Positions 35,000 through 47,246 of a stretch of 64,000 nt of DNA are shown piece after piece. Source of the stretch: Sphaerisporangium rufum (lineage in GTDB: Bacteria > Actinomycetota > Actinomycetes > Streptosporangiales > Streptosporangiaceae); assembly GCF_016863395.1 (NCBI RefSeq), contig NZ_BOOU01000048.1, forward strand, positions 61,207 through 125,206. Reading direction: 5' to 3'. The translations under genes were made by a program, and so were the position numbers. Each line of letters opens with the position of its first letter. Positions within the stretch are counted from its first letter, which is position 1. The notes below the pieces were generated by a model that was not told the DNA's origin, searched no databases, and worked only from the letters and a program-made list of their open reading frames with translations.

Positions 35000-36271
35000 T
35001 CAGCCGCGGCGCAGGATGAAGTCGTCCTCGTCATCGCCCTCGCCGACCGAGCCGACCAGCCAGAGCCGGGCGGGGGCGCCCGGGACCCGGGCGATGCCGG
35101 TGTGGCGCACCTTGTCGGACCCCGGGTACTGCTGGCCGGCCTGCTCCTCGCGGAACAGCGGGCCGTAGGCGGCGGTCCAGCCGCGGCCGTCGAACCGCAG
35201 GACCAGCGGACGCCCGGGGTGGGCGGCGTCGGTGCCACTGATCCAGACGTCGCCGGGGCCGAAGGCGGTCACCGCGTCCAGTCGCCCGCGGGGGACCGGG
35301 ACCGCCACCCGGCGCCAGGATCCGCCGTCCCAGTGCAGCACCAGCGTCTCCGGCGCGGCGGTGTTCGGGTCGGTGGACACCTCCCCGACCGCCCACACGT
35401 CGGACGGGCCGGTCATCCACACCCGGCTCAACGTGCCGCCGGGGATGTCCGGCAGCCGGGCGCGCTGCCAGGAGACGATCCGCGGGCCGCCCACCGCGGT
35501 GCCGTGCCACAGCATGGGACGGCTCCGGGCGCCCGAGTACGGCGGGGCGTCGGCGCCGGCCGCCCACACGTGGCCGGCCCGGGCGGTGACCGCGGCGAAG
35601 TGGCCGTCCACGCCGAGCGCGCGGCGGAACCCCGAGCCGGTCCACTCCAGCAGGATGCCCTGCTCCTGGTTACGCGCGGCCAACCACGCCCGCCGGCCCG
35701 CCGCCGCCACATCGGTCATCTGGTGGTACTCCGCCACGCCGAACGGCCGGTAGGAGGTCCAGCGGGTGCCGTCGTAGTGCCCGGCGTAGGCGGTCTCGGA
35801 GGTCCCGACGATCCACACGTCACGCCGGCCGGTCGTGCTGACCCCGGTCAGGTGGTCGGCGGACATGCCGGGCACCTTGACCTCGGTCCACCGGGTGCCG
35901 TCCCAGTGCTGCAGGGCCGGCAGCCCTTCCCGGTCCTCGGCGCTCGCCTGGTAGCCGACCGCCCAGGCGTCCCGCGGGCCGCTGGCGGCTACGTCCAGCA
36001 ACGCCGCCCGGCCTTCCAGCGGCGCCTCCGCCGTCGCGCGCCACTCGGGCGACGCCGTCACCGGGGCCGTCCCCGGCGCGGTGGCCGGCGTCGCGGCACC
36101 GGGCGCGGGCGACCCGGCGGACCCGGGCGACCCGGCGGACCCGGGGGACGCCGCCGATGCCGCCGGCCGGCGGCCGGCCGGCGACATCGGCCCGCCGCAG
36201 GCCGCCGCCGGCAGCGCCACCAGCAGGGACAGGCCGGCGAGCACCGCCGCCGGCCGGCGCTTTCTCCACAT
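35000..36271 (-). CDS. Lipoprotein with DxWxVG-type beta-propeller repeats
   Basis: A 423-aa protein with a short signal peptide (LAGLSLLVALPAAAC) whose Cys lies in an acceptable lipobox, then a Ser/Pro/Gly linker to about residue 75. The rest repeats a blade of the form RDAWAVG...ALQHWDGTRWTEV, also seen as SDVWAVG...LHWDGGSWRRV and GDVWISG...LRFDGRGW. This indicates a propeller fold on the cell surface. No enzyme function is evident. ATG at 36271 is set by the signal peptide. It is 134 bp downstream of glf, with a 12-bp tandem repeat between. Confidence 0.78.
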   Translation of the reverse strand: MWRKRRPAAVLAGLSLLVALPAAACGGPMSPAGRRPAASAASPGSAGSPGSAGSPAPGAATPATAPGTAPVTASPEWRATAEAPLEGRAALLDVAASGPRDAWAVGYQASAEDREGLPALQHWDGTRWTEVKVPGMSADHLTGVSTTGRRDVWIVGTSETAYAGHYDGTRWTSYRPFGVAEYHQMTDVAAAGRRAWLAARNQEQGILLEWTGSGFRRALGVDGHFAAVTARAGHVWAAGADAPPYSGARSRPMLWHGTAVGGPRIVSWQRARLPDIPGGTLSRVWMTGPSDVWAVGEVSTDPNTAAPETLVLHWDGGSWRRVAVPVPRGRLDAVTAFGPGDVWISGTDAAHPGRPLVLRFDGRGWTAAYGPLFREEQAGQQYPGSDKVRHTGIARVPGAPARLWLVGSVGEGDDEDDFILRRG

Positions 36272-36340
36272 GGCAGAGCATGCTGGCACCCAGGCCGCCC
36301 GGCCGCCACCGATCCGGCCGGGTGGCGGCCCGGCGAGCGA

Positions 36341-36388
36341 CCCGATCGGCGGCCCGATCGGCGGCCCGATCGGCGGCCCGGTGGGCGG
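36341..36388. repeat. Four tandem 12-bp repeats
   Basis: CCCGATCGGCGG occurs three times exactly (36341, 36353, 36365) and once degenerate (36377), between the glf stop and the lipoprotein gene. CGATCG is itself palindromic. It is probably non-coding. Confidence 0.85.
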
Positions 36389-36405
36389 TGTGGCGGGCGG
36401 TGTGG

Positions 36406-39991
<3,586 letters not shown>

Positions 39992-40127
39992 GAGATCCCC
40001 TGGTGCGCTCAGTGGGGACGTGACATTGCGCAGCAATTAGACATACTTCCTGTCATAAATTCAAGATCTATCCTGTCCTGGATTTCTCTGGTTATCGTGG
40101 CGGAGGTTCGTGCAGGAGGTGTGCAGG
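39992..40127. promoter_or_regulatory. A/T-rich divergent promoter region
   Basis: 136 bp between the carbamoyltransferase (minus) and GT2 (plus) genes. The stretch 40035-40100 is markedly A/T-rich, with TCCTGTC repeated at 40051 and 40074. It must drive both arms of the glycan locus. AGGAGGT at 40115-40121 is a near-perfect ribosome site and fixes the GT2 start at GTG 40128. Confidence 0.6.
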
Positions 40128-41096
40128 GTGGAACCCTTCGCCCTTACCGTCGTCGTCCCATGCCTCAACGAGGCCGAGAACATCGACGCCGTATACCGCG
40201 AGATCGTCACCGAACTCGGCGGTCAGGACGGTCTTGAAGTGCTGTTCATCGATGACGGGAGCACGGATGACACCCTGCCGCGGATAAAAGACCTGGCCCG
40301 CCGGAATTCCGAGGTGTCCTATTTATCGCTTACCCGGAACTTCGGGGTGGAAGCCGCCTTCTCCGCTGGATACCGTTACGCCCGGCATCCCTGGATCCTG
40401 CATCTGGACGCCGACCTGCAATTCCCGCCCGCCGAGGCGCGGCTGCTCATCGCCCGCGCCCGGGACGGATACGACGCGGTCTTCGGCGTGCGGGTGGACC
40501 GCAAGGACCCCTGGGTGCGCCGGGCCGCATCGGCGGCGCACGGCTGGGCGGCCCGCCGGCTGCTCGGCATCGAGATCCCGCCGAACGCCACCACCTTCCG
40601 CCTGGTCCGCGCCGGGCTGGCCCGCCGGGTGGTCGACCTCGGGCTCGGCACCCCCTACTTCCTGGCCACCGTGCCCCGGCTGACCAGCGCGTGGACCACC
40701 GTGCCGACCGCGCACCGGCCGCGGCTGCGCGGATCGTCGAAGGTCACCGTGCGCGGCCTGGCCCGGCACGCGATGGAACTGTTCGTCGGTTTCTCCTACC
40801 GCCCGCTGGCCGTGGCCTGCGCCCTCAGCCTGCTGGGCGCGCCCGCCGCGCTGGCGGCGGGCGCCTGCTTCCTGGCCGGGGCGCCGGCGGCCGGCGCCGC
40901 GCTGCTCGCCGCCGCGACCGCCGCCGGCCTGGCCGCGCTCGCCGTCATGGGCCGGTATCTGATGGTCGTCGCGCGGGGCCAGCCACGCCCGCCCCAGTTC
41001 CTCATCCGGGCCGCCAACGTGCCGGTGCGGCCGGGCGACTCGCTGGACCCGCCGTCCCTGGACGGCGCGGCGAGCGCGGCGGGAGGATGCGGATGA
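40128..41096 (+). CDS. GT2 glycosyltransferase, polyprenyl-phosphate type (GtrB/DPM-like)
   Basis: A 322-aa membrane-associated transferase. LTVVVPCLNEAENIDAVYRE, FIDDGSTDDTLPRIK and LHLDADLQFPP (DXD) mark the GT-A domain. Two or three helices at about 225-290 anchor it, as in enzymes that make polyprenyl-phosphate sugars. GTG at 40128 is preceded at 6-7 nt by AGGAGGT, so upstream in-frame starts are rejected. It is the first gene of the plus-strand arm and overlaps the ATP-grasp gene by 4 bp. Confidence 0.9.
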   Translation: MEPFALTVVVPCLNEAENIDAVYREIVTELGGQDGLEVLFIDDGSTDDTLPRIKDLARRNSEVSYLSLTRNFGVEAAFSAGYRYARHPWILHLDADLQFPPAEARLLIARARDGYDAVFGVRVDRKDPWVRRAASAAHGWAARRLLGIEIPPNATTFRLVRAGLARRVVDLGLGTPYFLATVPRLTSAWTTVPTAHRPRLRGSSKVTVRGLARHAMELFVGFSYRPLAVACALSLLGAPAALAAGACFLAGAPAAGAALLAAATAAGLAALAVMGRYLMVVARGQPRPPQFLIRAANVPVRPGDSLDPPSLDGAASAAGGCG

Positions 41097-42304
41097 GCAC
41101 GCTGCTGGTGCTCGGCGGCGCCGACGGCGCCATCAGCACGCTGCGCGCCGCGGCCCGGCTCGGCCTGCGCGCCGCCTGCGCCGACATGCGCGCCGATGCG
41201 CCCGCCCTGCGGCACGCCTCGGAGTTCCTGCACGTCAGCACGCGCGACGTCCCCGGCCTGCTCGCGGCGCTGTCCGGGCGGTCCGACATCGTCGGGGTGC
41301 TGTCGCCCGCCAGCGACGTCAACCTGCCGTCGCAGCTCGCCGTGGCGCGCCGGCTCGGCCTGCCGTGCGGGCTGTCCGATGACGCCGTCCGCGCGTCGGT
41401 GGACAAGGGATTCTTCCGGGACCTGTGCGACGGGCTCGGCCTGCCCGGCCCGCGGCACGCCCACGGTCCGCCGGACGAGGTGGCCCCGGCGGTGCCCGGG
41501 CTGCGCCCGCCGCTGATCGTCAAGCCGGTCGACTCCTCCGGCGGCCGGGGGATCAGCGGCTGCGCCGCGGCGGCGGAGGTGGCGGCGGCCGTCGAGGCCG
41601 CGCTGCGCTGGTCGGCCGCCGGGCGGGTCATCGTCGAGGAGTACCTGGCCGGCGACCACTACACCGCCGAGGCGGTGGTCGACGGCGGCCGGGTGGCGCT
41701 GATGGGACTGGCCGAGCGGGTGCTCACCCCGCCCCCCCACTTCGTCACCGCCGGGCACGCCATGCCCGGCGGCGAGCCGGGGCTGGCCGCCGAGGTGCGG
41801 CGGATGCTGGACCTGGTCTGCGCGGCGCTGGACTACCGCCACGGCTGCCTGAACGCCGACGTGCTGGTCACCCCGGACGGGGACGTCGTGCTCATCGAGG
41901 TCGGCACCCGGCTCGGCGGCAACGGGGTGCCCGAGCTGCTCGGCCTGGTCACCGGGATCGACGTGGTGGAGGCGCAGATCCGGATGGCGATCGGCGAGCG
42001 TCCGCGGCTGGCACCGCGACCCGGCGCGCACGCGGCCGTCCGGGTGCTCGGCTCCCGGCGGGAGGGCCGGCTGGCCGGGCTCGGCGGCACCCGGGAGATC
42101 CGCGCGCTGCCCGGCGTGGCCGACCTGGTGCTGTCCGCCGCCCCGGGCGACCACGTCGAGCCGCTCAGCCGGGCGGGCGCCAAGCTCGGCTACGTCGTGG
42201 CCGGCGGCCCGGACCGGGCGAGCGTGCGGGCGGTCCTGGACCAGGCCGACCGGCTGCTGCGCGTGGAGCTGGCGGACCTGCCGGCGGGGGAGCCGCCGCC
42301 ATGA
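41093..42304 (+). CDS. ATP-grasp carboxylate-amine ligase
   Basis: A 403-aa ligase of the ATP-grasp superfamily, which joins a carboxylate to an amine through an acyl phosphate. A Rossmann-like N-terminal part (TLLVLGGADGAISTLRAAA) is followed by LIVKPVDSSGGRGISGC (ATP loop), VIVEEYLAGDHYTAEAVV and CLNADVLVTPDG, then VLIEVGTRLGGNG (metal-binding Glu/Asn). ATG at 41093 overlaps the GT2 stop as ATGA, with GGGAGG 6 nt before. It may attach an amino acid or similar group to the glycan or its carrier. The substrates are not identifiable. Confidence 0.88.
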   Translation: MSTLLVLGGADGAISTLRAAARLGLRAACADMRADAPALRHASEFLHVSTRDVPGLLAALSGRSDIVGVLSPASDVNLPSQLAVARRLGLPCGLSDDAVRASVDKGFFRDLCDGLGLPGPRHAHGPPDEVAPAVPGLRPPLIVKPVDSSGGRGISGCAAAAEVAAAVEAALRWSAAGRVIVEEYLAGDHYTAEAVVDGGRVALMGLAERVLTPPPHFVTAGHAMPGGEPGLAAEVRRMLDLVCAALDYRHGCLNADVLVTPDGDVVLIEVGTRLGGNGVPELLGLVTGIDVVEAQIRMAIGERPRLAPRPGAHAAVRVLGSRREGRLAGLGGTREIRALPGVADLVLSAAPGDHVEPLSRAGAKLGYVVAGGPDRASVRAVLDQADRLLRVELADLPAGEPPP

Positions 42305-43599
42305 GCTTCGGGCTGGCCGTCTCCCTGGGCGAGCTGCGCGGCGCCGCCGCCGCGCTGACCGCGCTGCGCGGCCCGGCCGAACTGCTCGAACGCCGGGCGC
42401 TGCGCGGCGTGCGGGAGATGGTGCGCTTCGCCGGCGACCGGGTGCCCTACTACGCCGGCCCGGCCTACGCGCGGCCGGTGGAGTCCTTCGCCGACCTGGC
42501 CCGGCTGCCGGTCATCGACAAGCGGGCCGTCCTTTCCGCCGGGGCCGACCGCTTCCACCTGCCCGGCCTTCCGCCGCGTGGCTACCGCGTGGACCGGACC
42601 AGCGGGACCACCGGCCAGGTCCTGGAGGTCCGGCACGACGTCGCGGCGTACGGGTACCACGGGGCCACGGTGTTCCGCCGGTTCCTGTGGTCGGGATACC
42701 GGCCGTGGTGGCGCATCGCGCACATCAAGCCGTTCCCGCGCCCCCGCCGCTGGTTCCAGCGGCTCGGCCTGTTCCCCCGGGTGGTCGTGGGATCCGACCA
42801 GCGCGACGGCGACGTGCTGCGCCAGGTCCTGGACGTCCGGCCCGGGCTGATCATGGGCTATCCGATCATGCTACGGGCCCTGCTGCGGGCCGCCTCCCCG
42901 CAGCAGATGGCGCGGCTGCGCCGCACGCTGCGCATGATCATGACCGACTCCGAGCTGCTCACCGCCGACACCCGGGCCGCGCTGGCCGCGGGCTTCGGCG
43001 TCCCGGTCTACGACGAGTACTCCGCCTACGAGGTGCTGACCATCGCCGTGCAGTGCCCGGCGGCCGCCATGCACGTCGACCAGGACCGCGTGTGGGTGGA
43101 GATCGTGGACGACGACGGCGCCGTGCTGCCGCCCGGCGTGCCGGGCTCGGTGGTGGTCACCCACTACCGGGAACGCGCCATGCCGCTGGTCCGCTACCGG
43201 GTCGGCGACCGGGCCGCCCTGGAGGCGGGCGAGTGCCCGTGCGGGGTGCGGACCGCGCGGATGCGGCTGACCGAGGGCCGGTCCGACGACCGGGTCACCC
43301 TGCCCGACGGCCGGCGCGTCTATACCGGGACGTTCCTGTGGGCCGCCGGGTACACCCCCGGGGTCGCCGAGAGCATGGTCCGGCAGGACGCCGCCGGCCG
43401 GATCACCGTCCACCTGGTGCTCGACCCCGGCTGCCCGGACGACTTCGCCGCGGTGGCCGCGGACTACCTGCGCCGGCTCACCGGGCGGGTCGGCGCCCCG
43501 ATGGACGTCCGCTTCGAGCGCTGCCACCGGGTGGAGATCGGACCCGGCGGCAAGGGCCGCTTCCTTTCGTCCGCGTACCGCGGCTCAGAGCCGGCGTGA
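42301..43599 (+). CDS. CapK/PaaK-like adenylate-forming ligase (copy 1)
   Basis: A 432-aa AMP-forming enzyme of the phenylacetate-CoA ligase/CapK group that recurs in capsule clusters. The ATP loop is RTSGTTGQVLEVRH, the adenine-side motif YDEYSAYEVL, the hinge region AMPLVRYRVGDRA, and CPCG matches the family's Cys pair. It would activate a carboxylic acid for transfer to a sugar or carrier. ATG at 42301 overlaps the ATP-grasp stop as ATGA. Its 3' end overlaps the convergent GNAT gene by 15 bp. A second, diverged copy lies at 45953. Confidence 0.88.
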   Translation: MSFGLAVSLGELRGAAAALTALRGPAELLERRALRGVREMVRFAGDRVPYYAGPAYARPVESFADLARLPVIDKRAVLSAGADRFHLPGLPPRGYRVDRTSGTTGQVLEVRHDVAAYGYHGATVFRRFLWSGYRPWWRIAHIKPFPRPRRWFQRLGLFPRVVVGSDQRDGDVLRQVLDVRPGLIMGYPIMLRALLRAASPQQMARLRRTLRMIMTDSELLTADTRAALAAGFGVPVYDEYSAYEVLTIAVQCPAAAMHVDQDRVWVEIVDDDGAVLPPGVPGSVVVTHYRERAMPLVRYRVGDRAALEAGECPCGVRTARMRLTEGRSDDRVTLPDGRRVYTGTFLWAAGYTPGVAESMVRQDAAGRITVHLVLDPGCPDDFAAVAADYLRRLTGRVGAPMDVRFERCHRVEIGPGGKGRFLSSAYRGSEPA

Positions 43600-44634
43600 G
43601 GCGTGCACCAGCGGCACCAGCACGGCCCACTGGCGGTGCGTCTCGAAGCCCATGGACCGCTTGGCGGGGATGGTGCCCTGGCCGCTGACGAAGCCGTCCA
43701 GCCCGTTCTCGATGCACCAGCGCACCTTGAGCATGTTGTCGTGGAACCACAACCCCTTGCGTCCGCCCTCCGCCGGCCCGAGCGCCCCCCAGGCGTTGTA
43801 GATGGGCAGCCGGCCGGCGCCCAGCAGCATGGACACCGCCAGCAGCCGGCCGCCGGCGCCGCGGTACACCGCCAGCCGGGTCTCGGGGTGGTCGAGCTGC
43901 GCGGCGGCCACCTCCGGCCGGGCCGGCCGCCTGGGCAGCAGCCGGCCGCGGTGGTGCTTGTTCATCGTCCGGTCCACCAGGGCGCAGAACTCGCGGGGGC
44001 CCACCTCGTGCGGGCGGTCGCCGCGCGCGCGGAAGGACACCGTGACGTCGGGGTCGGCGTCGATCTCGCGCAGGCACTGCCGCAGCGACCACCGCCGCGA
44101 CTTCGACAGCCCGCGCAGGTAGGACTCGAAGTCGGCGTGGGTGTTGCGGAAGACGGCGATGGGGCCGCCCTCGCGCACCACGGCCGGCCAGCGGGTCACC
44201 GCGGGGAGCTGTTCGGCGGACACCTGGCGGAACATCAGGGCGCGGGCCCGCCGGCCGTGCGCCCGCAGCACCGCCCGGCGCACCGCCTCCACCGCCGCCG
44301 GGTACAGCTCCGGGTCCGAGAGCACGACGCCGGGCAGCGACGCCGACAGCACGCAGTCCACGTCCACCACGCCGGCCAGCGGGATCGTCCCCCGGCCGCC
44401 GGCCCGCGGCCCGGGGAAGCGCGCGGTGACCAGGCCGCGCACCGTGCCGCCGTCGCCGCCGCCGTCCCGCAGCGTGCCCGCCAGCACCGCCGGGCGGGCG
44501 CCGGTGGCCGCCAGGCGCACCAGCTCCCAGCTCCACAGCACCGGCAGCCCCCGTCCGGCGGCGAACGCCGCCCAGCCGTCCGGCGGCCGCGGCCGGCGCG
44601 CGTCCTGCCAGTCGACGGTCAGCTCCTCGGCCAC
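43585..44634 (-). CDS. CelD-type GNAT acyltransferase (copy 1)
   Basis: A 349-aa protein with the CelD/BcsL GNAT layout: IYNAWGALGPAEGG and LWFHDNMLKVRWCIE precede GFVSGQGTIPAKRSMGFE near the C-terminus. It is likely to transfer the acyl or aminoacyl group activated by the neighbouring ligase. GTG at 44634. It converges on ligase copy 1 and overlaps its end by 15 bp. Large parts are identical in DNA to the GNAT at 47247-48311, including 65-bp and 50-bp perfect matches, while other parts have diverged. Confidence 0.82.
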   Translation of the reverse strand: MAEELTVDWQDARRPRPPDGWAAFAAGRGLPVLWSWELVRLAATGARPAVLAGTLRDGGGDGGTVRGLVTARFPGPRAGGRGTIPLAGVVDVDCVLSASLPGVVLSDPELYPAAVEAVRRAVLRAHGRRARALMFRQVSAEQLPAVTRWPAVVREGGPIAVFRNTHADFESYLRGLSKSRRWSLRQCLREIDADPDVTVSFRARGDRPHEVGPREFCALVDRTMNKHHRGRLLPRRPARPEVAAAQLDHPETRLAVYRGAGGRLLAVSMLLGAGRLPIYNAWGALGPAEGGRKGLWFHDNMLKVRWCIENGLDGFVSGQGTIPAKRSMGFETHRQWAVLVPLVHASRRL

Positions 44635-44714
44635 CTCGCCACCCGCCCTCCCGATCTCGCGCGCACCACGGTAGTCGGCCGGGCGGGCGCCGGCACCCCG
44701 CGCCGGGGGCCGCG

Positions 44715-45968
44715 ATGAACGCCGGGCGGGCCGCGCCGCGGGCGCCGGCGGTGGTGGCGCTGTTCGCCGGGCGGGGCGCCTACCGGCTCGGCCTGTACGG
44801 CAGCGGCGTCCTGCTGCTGGACCTGTGGGGGGCCGGCACGTTCGCCGAGTACGCCACCGCGACCGGCGTGGCGGGCTGGCTGTTCGCGCTCACCTCCAGC
44901 GGGCCGGAGAAGGCGGCGCTCACCCTGGTGCCGCGGCGCGGCGGCGCCGCCCTGGAGCCGTCGTTCGCCCGGCTCGCCGTGCTGCCGTTCGGCCTGGCCC
45001 TGCTCGGCTGGCTCGCCATCGCCGCGGCCGGCCCGCCCGGACCGGCCGCGGTGTACGCGGCGGCCTGCGCGCTGGCCTGTGGCGTCGGCTCCTGCACCGT
45101 GCTGGTGGCCCTCTACCGGATCCGCGGGCGGACCCGGCCGGACACCGCGGCCTACCTGGCCGTCGCGGCGGCCTACGGTGCGGCCGTGGCGGCGGTGGCC
45201 TGGCTCGGCGCCGGCGTGCACCAGGTGCTGGCGCTGCTGGTCGCGGTGGTGGCGGCGGTCGACGCGGTGCTGCTGTACGGCCTGCGCGCCGGGCGGCCGG
45301 CGCGACCGCCGGACGCCGCCGGGCGGCCGGCCCGGCGGGTGGCCCGGCGGATGGCGCTGCGCTCGGCGCTGGTGCTCGGGGTGGACGAGGTCGCCGGGAC
45401 GGCGGGCGTCGCGCTGCTGTACGCGGCGCTGGCCCGGCACGGCGACCCGGTGGCGACCAGCCTGTTCTACGCGCTGCTGCTCGCCTCGGCGGTGGTGTCC
45501 ACCGCGCAGGTGTACCTGCTGCGGATCTGGCAGCCCCGGCTGGTGGGCTGGATCGAGGACTCCGGCGGCGGCGGCGCGGTCCGGGCGGCCGGCCGGATCC
45601 TGCGGCCGGCCGCCGCCGCCGGCGCCGCGGCGACCGCCGGGCTCGCCGTCCTGGCGGTGGCGGCCGGGCCGGGGCGGGCCGTCGTGCTCGGGGTGGCCGC
45701 CGTGGTGGTGGAGATCGCGCTGTTCGCCGCCGCGGCGACGGCCGGCTACCTGATGGAGAACCTGGGCGCCGCGGGCCGGCGGGCCACCGCCCGGGCCGCG
45801 GTCGTCCAGCTGGTGGTGACCGGCGGCGCCGGCTGGGCCCTGGTGCCGGTGGCCGGCGCGGCCGGCGGGGTGCTCGCGTTGTGCGCGGGCCTGGTGGTGA
45901 AGTGCGCGCTGCTGGCCGTGTCCCGGCCGCGCGATCCGGAGGAGGAGACGCCATGGCGCGCAAGGTGA
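44715..45968 (+). CDS. Wzx-like flippase, second glycan locus
   Basis: A 417-aa membrane protein with about twelve helices, Ala/Val/Leu-rich, with the layout of MOP-superfamily exporters (short by about 30-60 residues). GRGAYRLGLYGSGVLLLDLW opens helix 1. It would flip the lipid-linked unit made by the locus. ATG at 44715, 80 bp divergent from GNAT copy 1. Its stop lies 16 bp inside the next ligase gene, so both are one transcript. Confidence 0.75.
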   Translation: MNAGRAAPRAPAVVALFAGRGAYRLGLYGSGVLLLDLWGAGTFAEYATATGVAGWLFALTSSGPEKAALTLVPRRGGAALEPSFARLAVLPFGLALLGWLAIAAAGPPGPAAVYAAACALACGVGSCTVLVALYRIRGRTRPDTAAYLAVAAAYGAAVAAVAWLGAGVHQVLALLVAVVAAVDAVLLYGLRAGRPARPPDAAGRPARRVARRMALRSALVLGVDEVAGTAGVALLYAALARHGDPVATSLFYALLLASAVVSTAQVYLLRIWQPRLVGWIEDSGGGGAVRAAGRILRPAAAAGAAATAGLAVLAVAAGPGRAVVLGVAAVVVEIALFAAAATAGYLMENLGAAGRRATARAAVVQLVVTGGAGWALVPVAGAAGGVLALCAGLVVKCALLAVSRPRDPEEETPWRAR

Positions 45969-47233
45969 GGCCGACGATCCCGGTGCTGCCCGTGCTGGGC
46001 AACCTGGCGCTGATCCGCGCCAGGGAGCGGGCCGCGCCGCCCCGGATGGCGGAGATCCAGGCGCGGCTGCTGCGGTCGCTGGTCCGGCACGCCCACGCCC
46101 GGGTGCCCTACTACCGACGGGTCCTGGATCCGGCGGCCGTCGCGGCGCTGCGCGACGCCGCGGACCTGGCGGCGTTGCCGGTGCTGGACCGGGCCGCCCT
46201 CAACGCCGTCCCCGCCGCCGAGATGCTCGCCCGCGGATTCGGCCCGGACACCACCCGGGCCGCGTCCACCAGCGGGTCGACCGGCGTCCCGGTCACCCTG
46301 CACTACTCCGAGCGCGACCTCGGCCACCTGCGGGCCAGCTACCTGCACGACCTGCTGATGTCCGGGCTGCGGCCGCTGGACCGCATCGGGTACTTCCGGG
46401 TCGGCTCCTTCCGCCGGCACCGGCTGGAGCGGTTCGGCCTGGCCCGCAACGTGCACGTGAACACCAGCCTGCCGGTGGCCGAGCAGGCCGACCGGTTCCT
46501 GGCCGGCCGTCCCACGTTCGTGGCCGGATTCCCGTACGCGATCGCCGCGCTGGTCGGCGAGCTGGAACGCCGCGGCGTCCGGTATCCGCACGCGCACACC
46601 GTCGTCTTCGGCGGCGAGACCGCGACCCCGGACGCCCGCGCGCACGTCCTGCGCTACTTCGGCGCCACCGGCCACGAGATGTACGCCTCGGTGGAGGCCT
46701 ACACCATCGCGCGGTCCTGCCCGCGGGGCGCGCTGCACCTGCGCTCGGCCGAGGTGGTGGTGGAGGTGGAGCACGACGACGGCACCGTCTCGGTGGCCGA
46801 CGGCGAGGGGGAGATCCTGGTGACCCGGCTGCGGGCCGAGGCGATGCCGCTGCTCCGCTACCGGCTCGGCGACCGGGTGGTGGTGACCCCGGACGACTGC
46901 GGCTGCGGCGTGCTGCGGACGCCGATCGTCCGCCGGGTCCAGGGCCGCCCGGACGACCGGGTGCGGGCCCGGGACGGGAGCCTGGTCCACGCCGACTTCC
47001 TGGCCTACCCCGCGCTGTCGGTGCCCGGCATCCGCGCCCTGCAGATCGTCCAGCTACGGCCCGGCGCGGTGGAGATCGTGGTGGTGCCCGCGCCGGACGC
47101 CGGTCCCGGGCTGCCGGAGACGGTGCGCCGGGCCGTGCTGCCGGCCGCGGCCGGGTTCGACGTCACCGTCCGGGCCGCCGAGGCCATCGCGCCGGAGCGC
47201 AACGGCAAGATCAGGCTGGTCCGGCGGCGGTGA
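45953..47233 (+). CDS. CapK/PaaK-like adenylate-forming ligase (copy 2)
   Basis: A 426-aa paralogue of the ligase at 42301. The ATP loop is STSGSTGVPVTLHY, the Glu-rich motif YASVEAYTIARSC, the hinge AMPLLRYRLGDRV, and CGCGVLRTPIVRR replaces the Cys pair region. Similarity to copy 1 is at protein level only, so the two may activate different acids. GGAGGAG lies 5 nt before ATG 45953. It converges with GNAT copy 2, ending 13 bp away. Confidence 0.88.
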   Translation: MARKVRPTIPVLPVLGNLALIRARERAAPPRMAEIQARLLRSLVRHAHARVPYYRRVLDPAAVAALRDAADLAALPVLDRAALNAVPAAEMLARGFGPDTTRAASTSGSTGVPVTLHYSERDLGHLRASYLHDLLMSGLRPLDRIGYFRVGSFRRHRLERFGLARNVHVNTSLPVAEQADRFLAGRPTFVAGFPYAIAALVGELERRGVRYPHAHTVVFGGETATPDARAHVLRYFGATGHEMYASVEAYTIARSCPRGALHLRSAEVVVEVEHDDGTVSVADGEGEILVTRLRAEAMPLLRYRLGDRVVVTPDDCGCGVLRTPIVRRVQGRPDDRVRARDGSLVHADFLAYPALSVPGIRALQIVQLRPGAVEIVVVPAPDAGPGLPETVRRAVLPAAAGFDVTVRAAEAIAPERNGKIRLVRRR

Positions 47234-47246
47234 GCCGGCCCGCCGG

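Noticed and set aside
36272..36405. In-frame extension of the lipoprotein through PPIGPPIGPP repeats
   Set aside because: It would place the signal peptide inside the protein; the repeat is treated as intergenic.
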